Assembly: GCA_017634595.1 (NCBI GenBank)
Contig: JAGBNC010000016.1
Location: 62,001-126,000 of the forward strand
Reading direction: 5' to 3'
Length of the DNA stretch: 64,000 nucleotides
DNA from: Bacteroidales bacterium
GTDB taxonomy: Bacteria; Bacteroidota; Bacteroidia; Bacteroidales; UBA932
In this document: one piece after another, positions 32,197 to 41,436 of the stretch
How positions within the stretch are numbered: position 1 is the stretch's first letter
Layout: each line of letters opens with the position of its first letter
Notes under the pieces: model-generated
Told to the model about the DNA's origin: nothing
Seen by the model: the letters and a program-made list of their open reading frames with translations, nothing else
Databases searched by the model: none
Made by a program: the position numbers and the translations under genes

Positions 32197-33471
32197 ATGA
32201 ACGCCATCGAATTTGACAATATAGGTAAGCTCTATCAGCTGGGCACCGTGGGCACCGGAACTCTGTCCCACGACCTTAACCGCTGGTGGCAGACCAAAGT
32301 GCTCGGGCATGAGGATCCCTATCTCAAGGTGGGGGAGACCAACGACCGCGCGAGCAAGGGTACTTCCGGCTTTGTGTGGGCGCTGAAGGACATATCTTTC
32401 AATGTGGCCGAAGGCGAAGTTGTAGGCATCATAGGCAAAAACGGCGCCGGCAAATCGACGCTGCTGAAGCTCCTTTCGCGCGTTACGGCGCCTACTACCG
32501 GCGAGATCCGCGCCCGCGGCAGGATAGCTTCGCTGCTGGAGGTGGGCACCGGTTTCAACGGGGAGATGACGGGGCGTGAGAATATCTTTATGAACGGCTC
32601 CATCATGGGGATGACCCGTGCCGAGATACGCTCCAAGCTCGATGATATAGTGGACTTTGCGGGCGTAGCCCGTTACCTCGACACCCCCGTCAAACGCTAT
32701 TCCAGCGGTATGACGGTGCGCCTGGGCTTTGCCGTAGCCGCCTTCCTCGAACCGGAAATCCTGGTGGTGGATGAGGTGCTTGCCGTGGGCGATGCGGAGT
32801 TCCAGAAAAAGGCCATCGGCAAGATGCAGGACGTATCCCGTGGGGAGGGTAGAACCGTGCTGTTCGTCAGCCATAATATGTCGGCGGTAAGGAGCCTTTG
32901 CACCAGGGGCATATTGCTTGAGAATGGTTCTGTCGGTTATATCGGAACGACCGAAGATGCTATTGCCAGATATATGCAGAAAAGTGAGGACAATCAGCAT
33001 GTACGTATTGTAGATCATGTTCGCTGGTCAAAGAGTTATCTCCGTATAGACAATATCGTTGTCAACGGAACCGACAAGGATAAATCTGAAATAATACGGG
33101 GGCAGAGAATACTCGATTTCAGACTTGACGGATATGCTCATTCAAATTGTAAAACGGACTTGATTGTTATTCTTCGCAATTCATTTGATGTACCGTTGGC
33201 AAGTCTGTATTCAGGTAAATACAACGGTGCGCCAATTATTATTAAAGAAGGTTCGTTCAGTATTGTCAGGAAGGTTTTGCTGCCAAAGTACATTGCCAGG
33301 GGTGAGTATGTAATGGATATCATTTTAAAAGATCCCTTGGCCGAATATCATATGGGGGCGCGTCATTCTGTTTTCCTTACAGTAGAGGGCAATTGTGATG
33401 ATAATTGTCATCCTATTGACCAGGGAAGCTACGGATTCATGGGGCTTGAGCTTGTAGCGGATGAAAGCTAA
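32197..33471 (+). CDS. ABC polysaccharide exporter ATPase (Wzt-type) with carbohydrate-binding tail
   Basis: 424 residues. ATPase part to about residue 260: Walker A GKNGAGKST (80-88), RIASLLEVGTGFNGEMTGRE, signature YSSGMTVRLGFAVAA, Walker B ILVVDEVLAVGD, H-loop VSHNMSAV. The remaining ~160 residues form a Wzt C-terminal beta-sandwich that in O-antigen systems recognises the non-reducing end of the chain. The DNA becomes visibly AT-richer from about 32930, exactly where the ATPase part ends, so the substrate-binding tail may have been exchanged. The next gene overlaps the stop by 11 nt. Confidence 0.92.
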   Translation: MNAIEFDNIGKLYQLGTVGTGTLSHDLNRWWQTKVLGHEDPYLKVGETNDRASKGTSGFVWALKDISFNVAEGEVVGIIGKNGAGKSTLLKLLSRVTAPTTGEIRARGRIASLLEVGTGFNGEMTGRENIFMNGSIMGMTRAEIRSKLDDIVDFAGVARYLDTPVKRYSSGMTVRLGFAVAAFLEPEILVVDEVLAVGDAEFQKKAIGKMQDVSRGEGRTVLFVSHNMSAVRSLCTRGILLENGSVGYIGTTEDAIARYMQKSEDNQHVRIVDHVRWSKSYLRIDNIVVNGTDKDKSEIIRGQRILDFRLDGYAHSNCKTDLIVILRNSFDVPLASLYSGKYNGAPIIIKEGSFSIVRKVLLPKYIARGEYVMDIILKDPLAEYHMGARHSVFLTVEGNCDDNCHPIDQGSYGFMGLELVADES

Positions 33472-34600
33472 AAGAGTATTGTTTGTAATAGATTCTCTTG
33501 CCGGGGGCGGTGCGGAAAAGGTTCTCCTGACAGTATTGCACTATCTGGACAGGGAAAAGTTTGACCTGACCTTATGTTGCCTGTTAAGGAAAGGCAAGTT
33601 CCTAGGCGATATTCCTTTTGATGTCCGCACAATATTTCTTTTGCCGGAAAGCAGGAATCTATCCTCTATAAGTCTGTTGTGGTACAAGATTAAGTATAAA
33701 CTCATATACTCCTGGTTGCCTCCAAGAATGGTTTACAGGCTTTTCATTCCCAAAGGTAATGATGTGGAAATATCATTCTTGGAAGGGAGTCCGGCCCGTA
33801 TTCTTTCCGGATCTACGAATAGAAAGGCGCGAAGAATAACATGGGTACATATTGATTTTCAAAATATCCTTCACACTTCTTTATATAAAAGTGTTTCTGA
33901 GGAGATAAGAATATACAACTCATTCGATACGGTCGTTACCGTTTCCGATGATGCGCGGAAAGCTTTTAGAAATGAGCTTCCAGAAGTAAAAACCCCCGTG
34001 GTTGTGTGCTATAATCCTGTCGATAATAACGAGATTATAAAGAAATCACTTGATAATGATGATGTTCCTGATAAGTGTCAACGGATTCGGATGATTTCAG
34101 TGGGCCGCCTTGTCCATCAAAAGGCTTTCGATAGATTGTTGCGCATTTTCAAGCGACTCACAGAAGATGGTTTTGCGATTGAGCTGTGGATTGTCGGTGA
34201 AGGAAGTGAAAGAAGGAAACTACAGGATTATATTGATGCCCAGAATCTGGCGGGTTATGTCCGCTTGTGGGGATTCAAGGAGAATCCTTATTCTTATATA
34301 AAGAAAAGCGATTTGTTCGTCTGCTCTTCGATTGCAGAGGGTTTCAGCACTGCGGCTACCGAAGCATTGTTGTTGGGTATTCCTGTGGTAACCACGCGAT
34401 GTGCAGGTATGAATGAGCTTTTGTCTTCGGGTGGCGGAATAATAACAGAAAATGATGAGTCATCTTTATATGCTGGGTTGAAGCAGGTCCTTTCAGACAA
34501 TGATCTTTTTGAATCTTTAAAAAAGGAGGCAAAGGCTCGCGGCGGAGAGGGCTACATTAAAGATAAGATGGCCTCAATTGAGTCCCTGCTCCTTAAATGA
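33461..34600 (+). CDS. GT4 glycosyltransferase
   Basis: 379 residues, GT-B fold. N-terminal DSLAGGGAEKVLLTVL, and in the donor half ISVGRLVHQKAFDRLLRIFK, WIVGEGSERRKLQDY and the E-x7-E region EGFSTAATEALLLGIPVVTT. It transfers a nucleotide-sugar residue with retention; the sugar is not predictable. Starts an AT-rich block (about 32.9-37.6 kb) unlike the GC-richer genes on each side. Confidence 0.9.
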   Translation: MKAKRVLFVIDSLAGGGAEKVLLTVLHYLDREKFDLTLCCLLRKGKFLGDIPFDVRTIFLLPESRNLSSISLLWYKIKYKLIYSWLPPRMVYRLFIPKGNDVEISFLEGSPARILSGSTNRKARRITWVHIDFQNILHTSLYKSVSEEIRIYNSFDTVVTVSDDARKAFRNELPEVKTPVVVCYNPVDNNEIIKKSLDNDDVPDKCQRIRMISVGRLVHQKAFDRLLRIFKRLTEDGFAIELWIVGEGSERRKLQDYIDAQNLAGYVRLWGFKENPYSYIKKSDLFVCSSIAEGFSTAATEALLLGIPVVTTRCAGMNELLSSGGGIITENDESSLYAGLKQVLSDNDLFESLKKEAKARGGEGYIKDKMASIESLLLK

Positions 34601-35574
34601 TTTCAATCATAGTCCCAGTTTATAATGCTTCCGTGTATCTGGATGCTTGTCTTGAATCAATTCATCGTCAATCATTCAAGGACTGGGAATGCATTATTGT
34701 TGACGACGGCTCAACGGACGGAAGTGATTTGATCGCCGCAAAATGGAAAGAACGGGATTGTAGGTTTAAATACATTCGCCAAAGTAATCAAGGTCCGGCA
34801 AGTGCGCGTAACTGTGCCTTGAACTTATCTTCGGGTGAATTAATCGCTTTCATTGACGCTGATGATCATGTGGATCAGGAATACCTTTCTGTCCTATATG
34901 AATTACTTGTTGGCCGGAATGTTGAAATTTCCGTTTGTGGAATGACTGCTGAAACCGGTTCCAGGGCTCATCGGATTTTTTCGTCAAGCTTCAATGGCGT
35001 GGTATCCATTAAAGAAGATACTTCTGTTTTTGTTCGGCTATGTGAGAACAATTTGATGTATGGGCCTGTGATAAAGCTATATAAGAGATCTATCATTGAC
35101 CATCAGAATGCCCGTTTCGACGAGAGATATGATTATGGTGAGGACCTGATGTTCAACTTGTCATATCTAAAAGGGGTAAACAATATAGCCGTCTCTGCAG
35201 CGACTCCTTATCATTATAGAAGGCATAGCAATGATACATTGTCAACACGTTTCCGCGAAGATCAATTCCAGATAGACTATGCACAATGGAAGGCCATCTT
35301 TTCTTTCTTTGAGGACAGTGGCATTTTAAATGATACCGCAAAGCAATATCTGTACAGAAGATTGTGGGGGGCGGTATATGACGGTGTCTTTCAGTATCCC
35401 AAAGTGATGGAGAATAAGCCGGGCTATCTTAAAAGAATCTTGTCAATACCAGAGATTAGCAGCCTTAAGGCCTATTCAAGTGTTTTTGATTGCTCCCATT
35501 GGATAAAGAATTTGATTATCACGAGGAACGTCCGTGGTTTCGAATTCTATTTCAAGTCCTTTTATAATAAATGA
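34597..35574 (+). CDS. GT2 glycosyltransferase
   Basis: 325 residues, GT-A fold. MISIIVPVYNASVYLDACLE opens the nucleotide-binding domain; VDDGSTDGSD and the metal-binding FIDADDHVD follow, then NLMYGPVIKLYKRS and DERYDYGEDLMFN, the usual acceptor-side elements. Overlaps both neighbours by 4 nt. Inverting transferase; linkage unknown. Confidence 0.92.
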   Translation: MISIIVPVYNASVYLDACLESIHRQSFKDWECIIVDDGSTDGSDLIAAKWKERDCRFKYIRQSNQGPASARNCALNLSSGELIAFIDADDHVDQEYLSVLYELLVGRNVEISVCGMTAETGSRAHRIFSSSFNGVVSIKEDTSVFVRLCENNLMYGPVIKLYKRSIIDHQNARFDERYDYGEDLMFNLSYLKGVNNIAVSAATPYHYRRHSNDTLSTRFREDQFQIDYAQWKAIFSFFEDSGILNDTAKQYLYRRLWGAVYDGVFQYPKVMENKPGYLKRILSIPEISSLKAYSSVFDCSHWIKNLIITRNVRGFEFYFKSFYNK

Positions 35575-36716
35575 GAGTGATGTTGTATCCTCACGGTGGT
35601 TGTGGCAACCATGGATGTGAGGCAATAGTAAGGTCGATAAAAGGCTTGACTGGGGCTGATGTGATGTTATTGTCATCATCGCCTGCACAAGACAAGCAAT
35701 ACGGTCTTGATAAAATATGCGACATCCGCAAGGACCGCCAGCCAATAAATAAAGTGTCTTTGAAATATTGGAAGGCGGCTTTGGATTATTATTCTGGCAG
35801 AGATAAAGGAGCCTTTGACAAGCTGGCATTCTCGCCGATTTTTGTGGCGGCCTGCCAATGTGATGCAGCTTTATCCGTGGGTGGAGATAATTATTGCTAC
35901 GGAACGCCAGAGTATTTGTACTTGATCAATCGAGTTCTAAGAGCGTCCGGTAAAAGAAACGTGCTTTTGGGCTGTTCCATCATTCCTGAGTCTTTGAAAG
36001 GCGAATTGTTGGACGATCTTGGTGGATATGACTGCATTGTAGCAAGGGAGAGCCTAAGTTATCAGGCCTTGACAGGAAAGGGTTTGCGCAATGTTTACCT
36101 GTGTCCAGACCCAGCATTTGCACTTCCTCAAGAGCAAACACAGTTACCTGAGGGCTTTGTTCCTGGCAATACAGTTGGAATCAACCTGAGTCCTATGGTT
36201 TGCACTGATGATAAACGAGGAACGCTGGTATTTGACAATGCCGTTCAGCTCGTTTCGGACATTCTAAGCAAGACGGATTATCAGGTTGCGCTGATTCCTC
36301 ACGTGGTATGGAAAAGAAATGATGACAGGATTGTATTAAATGACTTGTACAAACAGTTCGGTAATACTGGCCGTGTCATCATGGTAGGAGACCGTCCAGC
36401 AGGCGAACTGAAAACTATCATAAGCAGTTGCCGGTTTCTTGTAGCGGCCAGGACGCACGCGTGTATAGCAGGTTATTCTTCTTGTGTCCCGACACTTGCT
36501 TTGGGGTACTCTCCAAAAGCTCTGGGAATTGCCGAAGATGTAATGCCAGACAGTCTATCATATGTTATCCCTGTGCAAAAGATTGTCTCAAGGGACTCTC
36601 TATCTGAACGATTCTATTTTATGGTCTCGAGAGAGAAAGTAATTTTGGAGCACCTGAATTCATTCATCCCTGATTATAAAGCCAGGCTAAGTGAGCTGAA
36701 AGGTTTTTTGGATTGA
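35571..36716 (+). CDS. Polysaccharide pyruvyl transferase-family protein
   Basis: 381 residues. MRVMLYPHGGCGNHGCEAIV matches the glycine-rich opening of the CsaB/WcaK family. Later SVGGDNYCYG, KRNVLLGCSIIPES, CIVARESLSYQALTGKGLR, YLCPDPAFALP and RTHACIAGYSSCVPTLALGY are its recurrent elements, including the conserved histidine of RTHA. It is expected to add a pyruvate ketal from phosphoenolpyruvate, giving an acidic substituent. Bacteroidetes members can be divergent, so the donor is uncertain. Confidence 0.85.
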   Translation: MRVMLYPHGGCGNHGCEAIVRSIKGLTGADVMLLSSSPAQDKQYGLDKICDIRKDRQPINKVSLKYWKAALDYYSGRDKGAFDKLAFSPIFVAACQCDAALSVGGDNYCYGTPEYLYLINRVLRASGKRNVLLGCSIIPESLKGELLDDLGGYDCIVARESLSYQALTGKGLRNVYLCPDPAFALPQEQTQLPEGFVPGNTVGINLSPMVCTDDKRGTLVFDNAVQLVSDILSKTDYQVALIPHVVWKRNDDRIVLNDLYKQFGNTGRVIMVGDRPAGELKTIISSCRFLVAARTHACIAGYSSCVPTLALGYSPKALGIAEDVMPDSLSYVIPVQKIVSRDSLSERFYFMVSREKVILEHLNSFIPDYKARLSELKGFLD

Positions 36717-36720
36717 AGCA

Positions 36721-37677
36721 GTGATCGGGTCTATAATTAAATGGCAGGCCAGAATCAAGATCGGTCGTTGGAATTCTCGTGAGGATTGGGTTAAGTCCGT
36801 ACACAGCCGTGCTGCATGCTGGCTGGAGCGCCCGCCTCATATCCAGTTGCCAGGGAAGACCGCCAGAGAGAGGGTTCTTACATGGCAGGTAGGGGCTCTC
36901 CTGCTTGCCTGTGATAATAATTCTGTGCGAAATTATGCATCCAAATATTCTGAGCTTCTTTCCATACCTACGGTTGAAAGTACATTTCTTGCTTATGCAC
37001 TAAAGGCCAAAGGAGTTCTTTCTCAGGATGATGAAGAACAGATCAAGGCGAGATTTGAACATTATGCCGATTCGGGAATGGTTCCGTACCATGGCAAGCG
37101 CTTTTTTGTGGATACTATCGGCATGATTTGCCCTTTCCTTTATACATGCGGCATGGACGATCTGGCGGATCGTCAAATCTCCGGATACGACAGTGCGCTA
37201 TATGCTGGTGTGTTTCCGTTCCATTCTTATGATTTTGAGAGGAAATTACCTTTGGGCGTATGTGACTGGGCGAGAGGTACCGGGTGGTACATATTGGGTC
37301 TGTTGGGCTCTGATCACAACCGGGTCCGTATCCTTAAACTAGCCGATAATATGCTCCGCCTTCAGAGGCGGGATGGCGGTTTCGGCTGTTTCTTGTTCAA
37401 TCCCGAAAGCCATATCGAGAGTTCGGGGTCGGCAGTTGCCGGATTACTATTCGAGCGAGCTTATAGATTAAGTGGCGAGACACAATACCTTCTGGCGGCC
37501 AAGAAAGTAGAGAAAGCCCTGATGGGAATGACCCGGCGTGACGGCTCGTTGGATTATGCCCAGGGTGATACATCTGGTGCTGGGATGTACTCTGACCGCT
37601 TTGACATTCTCCCTTTTGCTCAGGGTATGACTTTATTGCTTGTCGAGAGACTTGACACATATAATAAACATGAATAG
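36721..37677 (+). CDS. GH88/GH105-like unsaturated-uronyl hydrolase, no signal peptide
   Basis: 318 residues, GTG start 4 nt after the previous stop. The six-hairpin fold of GH88/GH105 is indicated by RFFVDTIGMICPFLYTCG (D131, the position of the catalytic aspartate in YteR-like enzymes), WARGTGW (183-189) and ESSGSAVAGLLFERAYRL. GH105 enzymes hydrolyse unsaturated galacturonyl-rhamnose released by pectin lyases; others in the fold act on other unsaturated uronates. There is no N-terminal signal, so it is probably cytoplasmic. Odd in a biosynthetic operon; see the PL9-like and PL11 genes downstream. Confidence 0.75.
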   Translation: MIGSIIKWQARIKIGRWNSREDWVKSVHSRAACWLERPPHIQLPGKTARERVLTWQVGALLLACDNNSVRNYASKYSELLSIPTVESTFLAYALKAKGVLSQDDEEQIKARFEHYADSGMVPYHGKRFFVDTIGMICPFLYTCGMDDLADRQISGYDSALYAGVFPFHSYDFERKLPLGVCDWARGTGWYILGLLGSDHNRVRILKLADNMLRLQRRDGGFGCFLFNPESHIESSGSAVAGLLFERAYRLSGETQYLLAAKKVEKALMGMTRRDGSLDYAQGDTSGAGMYSDRFDILPFAQGMTLLLVERLDTYNKHE

Positions 37678-38863
37678 AATCTACCTCTGTCTCGCCCACA
37701 TGAGTGGAGCAGAGCAAAAATACATACAGAAAGCATTTGAAGATAACTGGGTGGCGCCGCTCGGGCCCAACGTGGATGGGTTTGAAGAGGACTTGAAAAA
37801 CTTCCTCGGGGGCGGCCGCGAGGTGCTGGCGGTTTCGTCAGGCACCGCGGCCGTGCACCTGGGTTTGATCGGATGCGGTGTGGGCCCCGGCGACGAGGTG
37901 ATTGCTCAGTCTTTCACTTTCTGCGCTTCGGTCAACCCAATCGTATATCAAGGTGCTTCTCCTGTTCTTGTGGACAGCGATCCTGATACTTGGAACATGG
38001 ACCCCGTGCTGCTTGAAGAGGCTATCAGGGACAGGATTGCCAAAACAGGGAAGGCCCCTAAAGCCATTGTCCCGGTATCGCTGTATGGTATGCCGTATCA
38101 TATTGACCGCATCCTTGAGGTTGCCGGCAAGTATGGCATCCCCGTGGTTGAAGACAGCGCGGAAGCACTGGGCAGTGAGTTCGCAGGGCGCAAGCTCGGT
38201 ACCTTCGGACGCTTCGGAGTGCTGAGCTTCAATGGCAACAAGATGATAACCACATCGGGCGGGGGAGCATTGATCTGTCCCGACGCCGATACCAAGGAGC
38301 GCATGCTCCACTTTGCAACGCAGGCTCGCGAGCGTTATCCGTTCTACCAGCATATTGACCTCGGCTACAACTATAGAATGTCCAATGTGAGCGCCGGAAT
38401 AGGCAGAGGACAGATGAATGTGCTGGAAGACCATATCGCACATCATCGACGCATAGCAGCATTGTATGCTGAATGTTTCAAAGACATTCCCGGAATCACC
38501 GTTCATCTTAATCCCTCGGCTGATATTGACAGCAACTATTGGTTGAGCGTCATTACTATCGACCCCGGCGTTCAAGTGAAGGGGCAGGAATGCCTGCCAC
38601 CCTTTGAAGGTGCTCCAGGGGGCACCCCAAACGCCAATGTAGAGGCTCTGCGTCTGGCGCTCGACACGGCCGGCATCGAGAGCCGCCCGCTGTGGAAGCC
38701 TATGCATCTGCAGCCTTATTACGCCGATGCACCATATTACGGCGGCGTCAATCCGGTGAGCGAAGAACTGTTCCGTACAGGCCTGTGCCTGCCTTCCGGC
38801 CCGTTGGTAGGGGATGCGGAAGTGGAGTATATCATCGGCATTATAAGAGACAACCTTAGATAG
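37670..38863 (+). CDS. DegT/DnrJ/EryC1/StrS sugar aminotransferase
   Basis: 397 residues from the ATG at 37670 (8-nt overlap with the previous gene); the longer frame to 37640 is not supported. PLP-binding features: VSSGTAAVHLGL, EDSAEALGSEFAGRK, and the Schiff-base lysine K191 in SFNGNKMITTSGGGA. Enzymes like this aminate a keto-sugar nucleotide (for example PglE or WbpE type). The usual partner, an epimerase or acetyltransferase of the same pathway, is not adjacent. GC content rises again here compared with the genes before it. Confidence 0.92.
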   Translation: MNRIYLCLAHMSGAEQKYIQKAFEDNWVAPLGPNVDGFEEDLKNFLGGGREVLAVSSGTAAVHLGLIGCGVGPGDEVIAQSFTFCASVNPIVYQGASPVLVDSDPDTWNMDPVLLEEAIRDRIAKTGKAPKAIVPVSLYGMPYHIDRILEVAGKYGIPVVEDSAEALGSEFAGRKLGTFGRFGVLSFNGNKMITTSGGGALICPDADTKERMLHFATQARERYPFYQHIDLGYNYRMSNVSAGIGRGQMNVLEDHIAHHRRIAALYAECFKDIPGITVHLNPSADIDSNYWLSVITIDPGVQVKGQECLPPFEGAPGGTPNANVEALRLALDTAGIESRPLWKPMHLQPYYADAPYYGGVNPVSEELFRTGLCLPSGPLVGDAEVEYIIGIIRDNLR

Positions 38864-39499
38864 ATGGCAATCATTGCGGTTGCAATACTACTGGCCATTC
38901 TCCTTGCGGCACTGCTTCTGGCCGGGCTACTCCCGTTGCCAGAAAGACGTTTGAAGGATATCTATGCAGGTCTCCTGGATAGCGAAGAATCTGAGTTGCT
39001 ATCGCTGGCTTTTGATGAGACGAAGGGGCAGGATGATTTTGATGCTTTCTTGAGTGCTTGGGATGCTGAGAATGCATCTCTCAAGACGGTGTTGCTTGTA
39101 GCCCATGTGCTTGAACGGCGCGACTGTTTCAAGGTGCCGGATGCTTTGCTGCCCCGAATCAAAGGGGGTATTGCCGTTGCAGAGCTTCATAATTCGGATA
39201 TATCGGGGCATTTCGACAGAATTGCATGTGCCTTTGCCGATGAGTCAGTGCCCTTTGCCGTCATCAAGGGCGCAGCGATGCGAATCCGTCGCCCGGATTA
39301 TCCCCGCTGGATGACAGATACGGACGTACTGGTTGAAGAGCAGAATTATGAAAAGGCGGTCCGCCTTGCTTCCGGGCTGGGATATGGTGAGCCCATGGCG
39401 TGTGCTTGTAATCGACCAGCCAAATGCCGGAGAAGCTGCTGCGAGAAAGAGGGGTTTTTTCTCGGCCAAAGGAGAATGGCTGGCCTTTGTGGATGCTGA
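38864..39499 (+). pseudogene. Nucleotidyltransferase (NTP_transf_5-like), truncated by a fusion junction
   Basis: The first ~177 residues follow the NTP_transf_5 family: hydrophobic start, then FAVIKGAAMRIRRPDYPRWM and TDTDVLVEEQNYEKAVRLAS with the catalytic-type aspartates. At about 39385-39400 the homology stops, and the frame runs on through glycosyltransferase DNA read in the wrong frame (the ending is Cys/Arg-rich). Normal family members are about twice this length. The missing 3' half and the missing 5' end of the next gene are explained by one deletion. It may still be translated as a 211-residue product. Confidence 0.75.
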
Positions 39500-40268
39500 T
39501 GATTACATTCCACAAGATGCGCTCAAATTCCTTCTCGAACGCGCCTCCGATTCAAAGGCAGATGTCGTGTGTGGCGGGATGTCACGTCAGGCTGGATGTC
39601 TGATACGAGGAAGAAAAAAAACTGCAGATAATGGGAAACTGCTTGAGCAGCCCGAATTATGGAATAAATACTATGTTTCCTTCTTCGGAGTTAACCTATT
39701 CCCCGTCAATATGTGTGGAAAGCTGTATAGAAGGTCGGTGGTTCAGAAAGCATTGGACCAGTCGGATATTTTTTGCGAGCCAAAATTGAGAATGGGACCG
39801 GACGAATCCTTCAATCTGCAGCTGTTCCCGCATATCCGATTGGCATACTTGACCAGTAAAACAGTGTATGTTTACCGCTGGGGCGGTTTTACCTCGAGAT
39901 ACAACCCATATCTGACTGAACTCCTTGATTTTGCTGATTTTCGCATTGGCCTGCTTGATAAATACAAATATGAGCTTGGCTACAAGTATCTTTTTATCGA
40001 ATATGTCAATGTTCTCATAAGTCATATTTATCAACTGCTGGAATACAAGGTGATGGATGAGGCCGGAATTAGTGATTGGTTGAAAGATGAACTGCAGGGA
40101 AGGTATCTGGTTAAGCGTATGAAAGATTGTTTTCAAGGCTTAGATGCACCTGTAAAATGCACGATGGTTCTGAATGAAGACATCGGCCAATTGATAGCTT
40201 CGGCCCAAAAACGTCTGCACAACGACAGGTGGCGCATCCTCGCTAAAAAGGTCTTAAGCATATTTTAG
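39384..40268 (+). pseudogene. GT2 glycosyltransferase lacking its N-terminal domain start
   Basis: The in-frame homology begins at WRVLVIDQPNAGEAAARKRG, which corresponds to about residue 65-80 of an ordinary GT2; the opening strand with PVYN and the DDGSTD motif are missing. The rest is normal: WLAFVDADDYIPQDALKFLL with the metal-binding motif, then a full acceptor-side domain. In-frame start codons at 39333 (TTG), 39348 and 39384 (ATG) lie in the neighbouring gene's DNA. Without the nucleotide-binding strand it should be inactive. AT-richer than the genes around it. Confidence 0.75.
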
Positions 40269-40308
40269 AGATACTCAGCACAATAATAAGCCTCCGTTGC
40301 AAACTGTT

Positions 40309-41436
40309 ATGAAGAAGCGCCTCCTTTTTTTCGTACATTACCTCGAACTCGGCGGCGCCGAGATGAGCCTCATCGGTCTGCTGGAGTCTTTGGATTACAG
40401 CAAGTACGAAGTGGACCTTTTCGTGTATGCGCACAGGGGGGGACTGATGAAAGCCATCCCTCCGCAGGTCCATTTGCTGCCGGAAGTGCCTGAATATGCG
40501 CAAATTGAGAGACCGATAAAGGATGTCCTCAAAGACGGCTACTGGCGGATTGCGGCAGCAAGGCTGCTTGCCAAATATGAATACGCACGATATGTCCGGC
40601 GCAAGCATCCACACGACGGCAGTGCGATATTCTCTTTCGTGGCGAGGAGGGTTGCGCCTCTTATGCCCGTGCTTGACAGGAATTACGATATAGCAGTGAG
40701 CTATCTTGCTCCTCATGATTATGTGCTGGGCAGAGTAAAAGCGGGGAAAAAGCTGTGCTGGATTCATACCGACTACAGTCAAATTGATGTAAACCGTAAA
40801 CTTGAACTGCCGGTATGGAACGGATACGATACAATAATTGCTCTGTCGGAAAGTGTCAGAGACTCCTTTGCAGAGGTATTTCCGGAGTTGAAATCCAAGC
40901 TTCAGGTACACAGGAATCTGATTCCAAAAAGCTATATCAGCAATAAGTCCAAGCAGATTCCTGCCGATGTTGTGTCCCGCGAGATGCCTTACAGGCAGGG
41001 TGAGATTAAACTTTTGTCTGTCGGAAGGTTCTGTGCAGCCAAGAACTATGATAATGTACCGGATATCTGCCGCAGGCTTAATGAAAAGTTAGCCCCGTCG
41101 GGGCTCAAGGCTGTGTGGTACTTGATTGGGTTTGGTGGCGATGAGGCTCTTATTAGAAGTAAGATACAAAGTGAATGCAGCCCCGGGCAGGTGGTTATAC
41201 TCGGCAAAAAGGATAACCCCTACCCATACATGCTGGCATGTGACTATTATGTCCAGCCTTCTCGCTACGAGGGTGATCCGGTGACCGTGCACGAAGCAGC
41301 TGCACTGGGCAAGCCTTTCGTTATCACGGCATTCCCGACGGCGGCTGATGTAGTATCTTCGGAGCCCCTTGGCACTATTGTGCCGCTCGAGAACGAGGCT
41401 TGTGCCTGCGGACTTGCTGAAATTTTATTAAAATAG
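40309..41436 (+). CDS. GT4 glycosyltransferase
   Basis: 375 residues from the ATG at 40309 (the TTG at 40297 is weaker). FFVHYLELGGAEMSLIGLLE is the acceptor-side glycine loop; LLSVGRFCAAKNYDNVPDIC and PSRYEGDPVTVHEAAALGKP, with the two glutamates of the E-x7-E motif, form the donor site. A 40-nt gap separates it from the damaged GT2 gene, otherwise the genes are packed. Stop abuts the next ATG. Confidence 0.9.
   Translation: MKKRLLFFVHYLELGGAEMSLIGLLESLDYSKYEVDLFVYAHRGGLMKAIPPQVHLLPEVPEYAQIERPIKDVLKDGYWRIAAARLLAKYEYARYVRRKHPHDGSAIFSFVARRVAPLMPVLDRNYDIAVSYLAPHDYVLGRVKAGKKLCWIHTDYSQIDVNRKLELPVWNGYDTIIALSESVRDSFAEVFPELKSKLQVHRNLIPKSYISNKSKQIPADVVSREMPYRQGEIKLLSVGRFCAAKNYDNVPDICRRLNEKLAPSGLKAVWYLIGFGGDEALIRSKIQSECSPGQVVILGKKDNPYPYMLACDYYVQPSRYEGDPVTVHEAAALGKPFVITAFPTAADVVSSEPLGTIVPLENEACACGLAEILLK

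Noticed and set aside
37838..38707. 289-codon minus-strand frame
   Set aside because: Antisense to the DegT aminotransferase, whose PLP motifs are intact.
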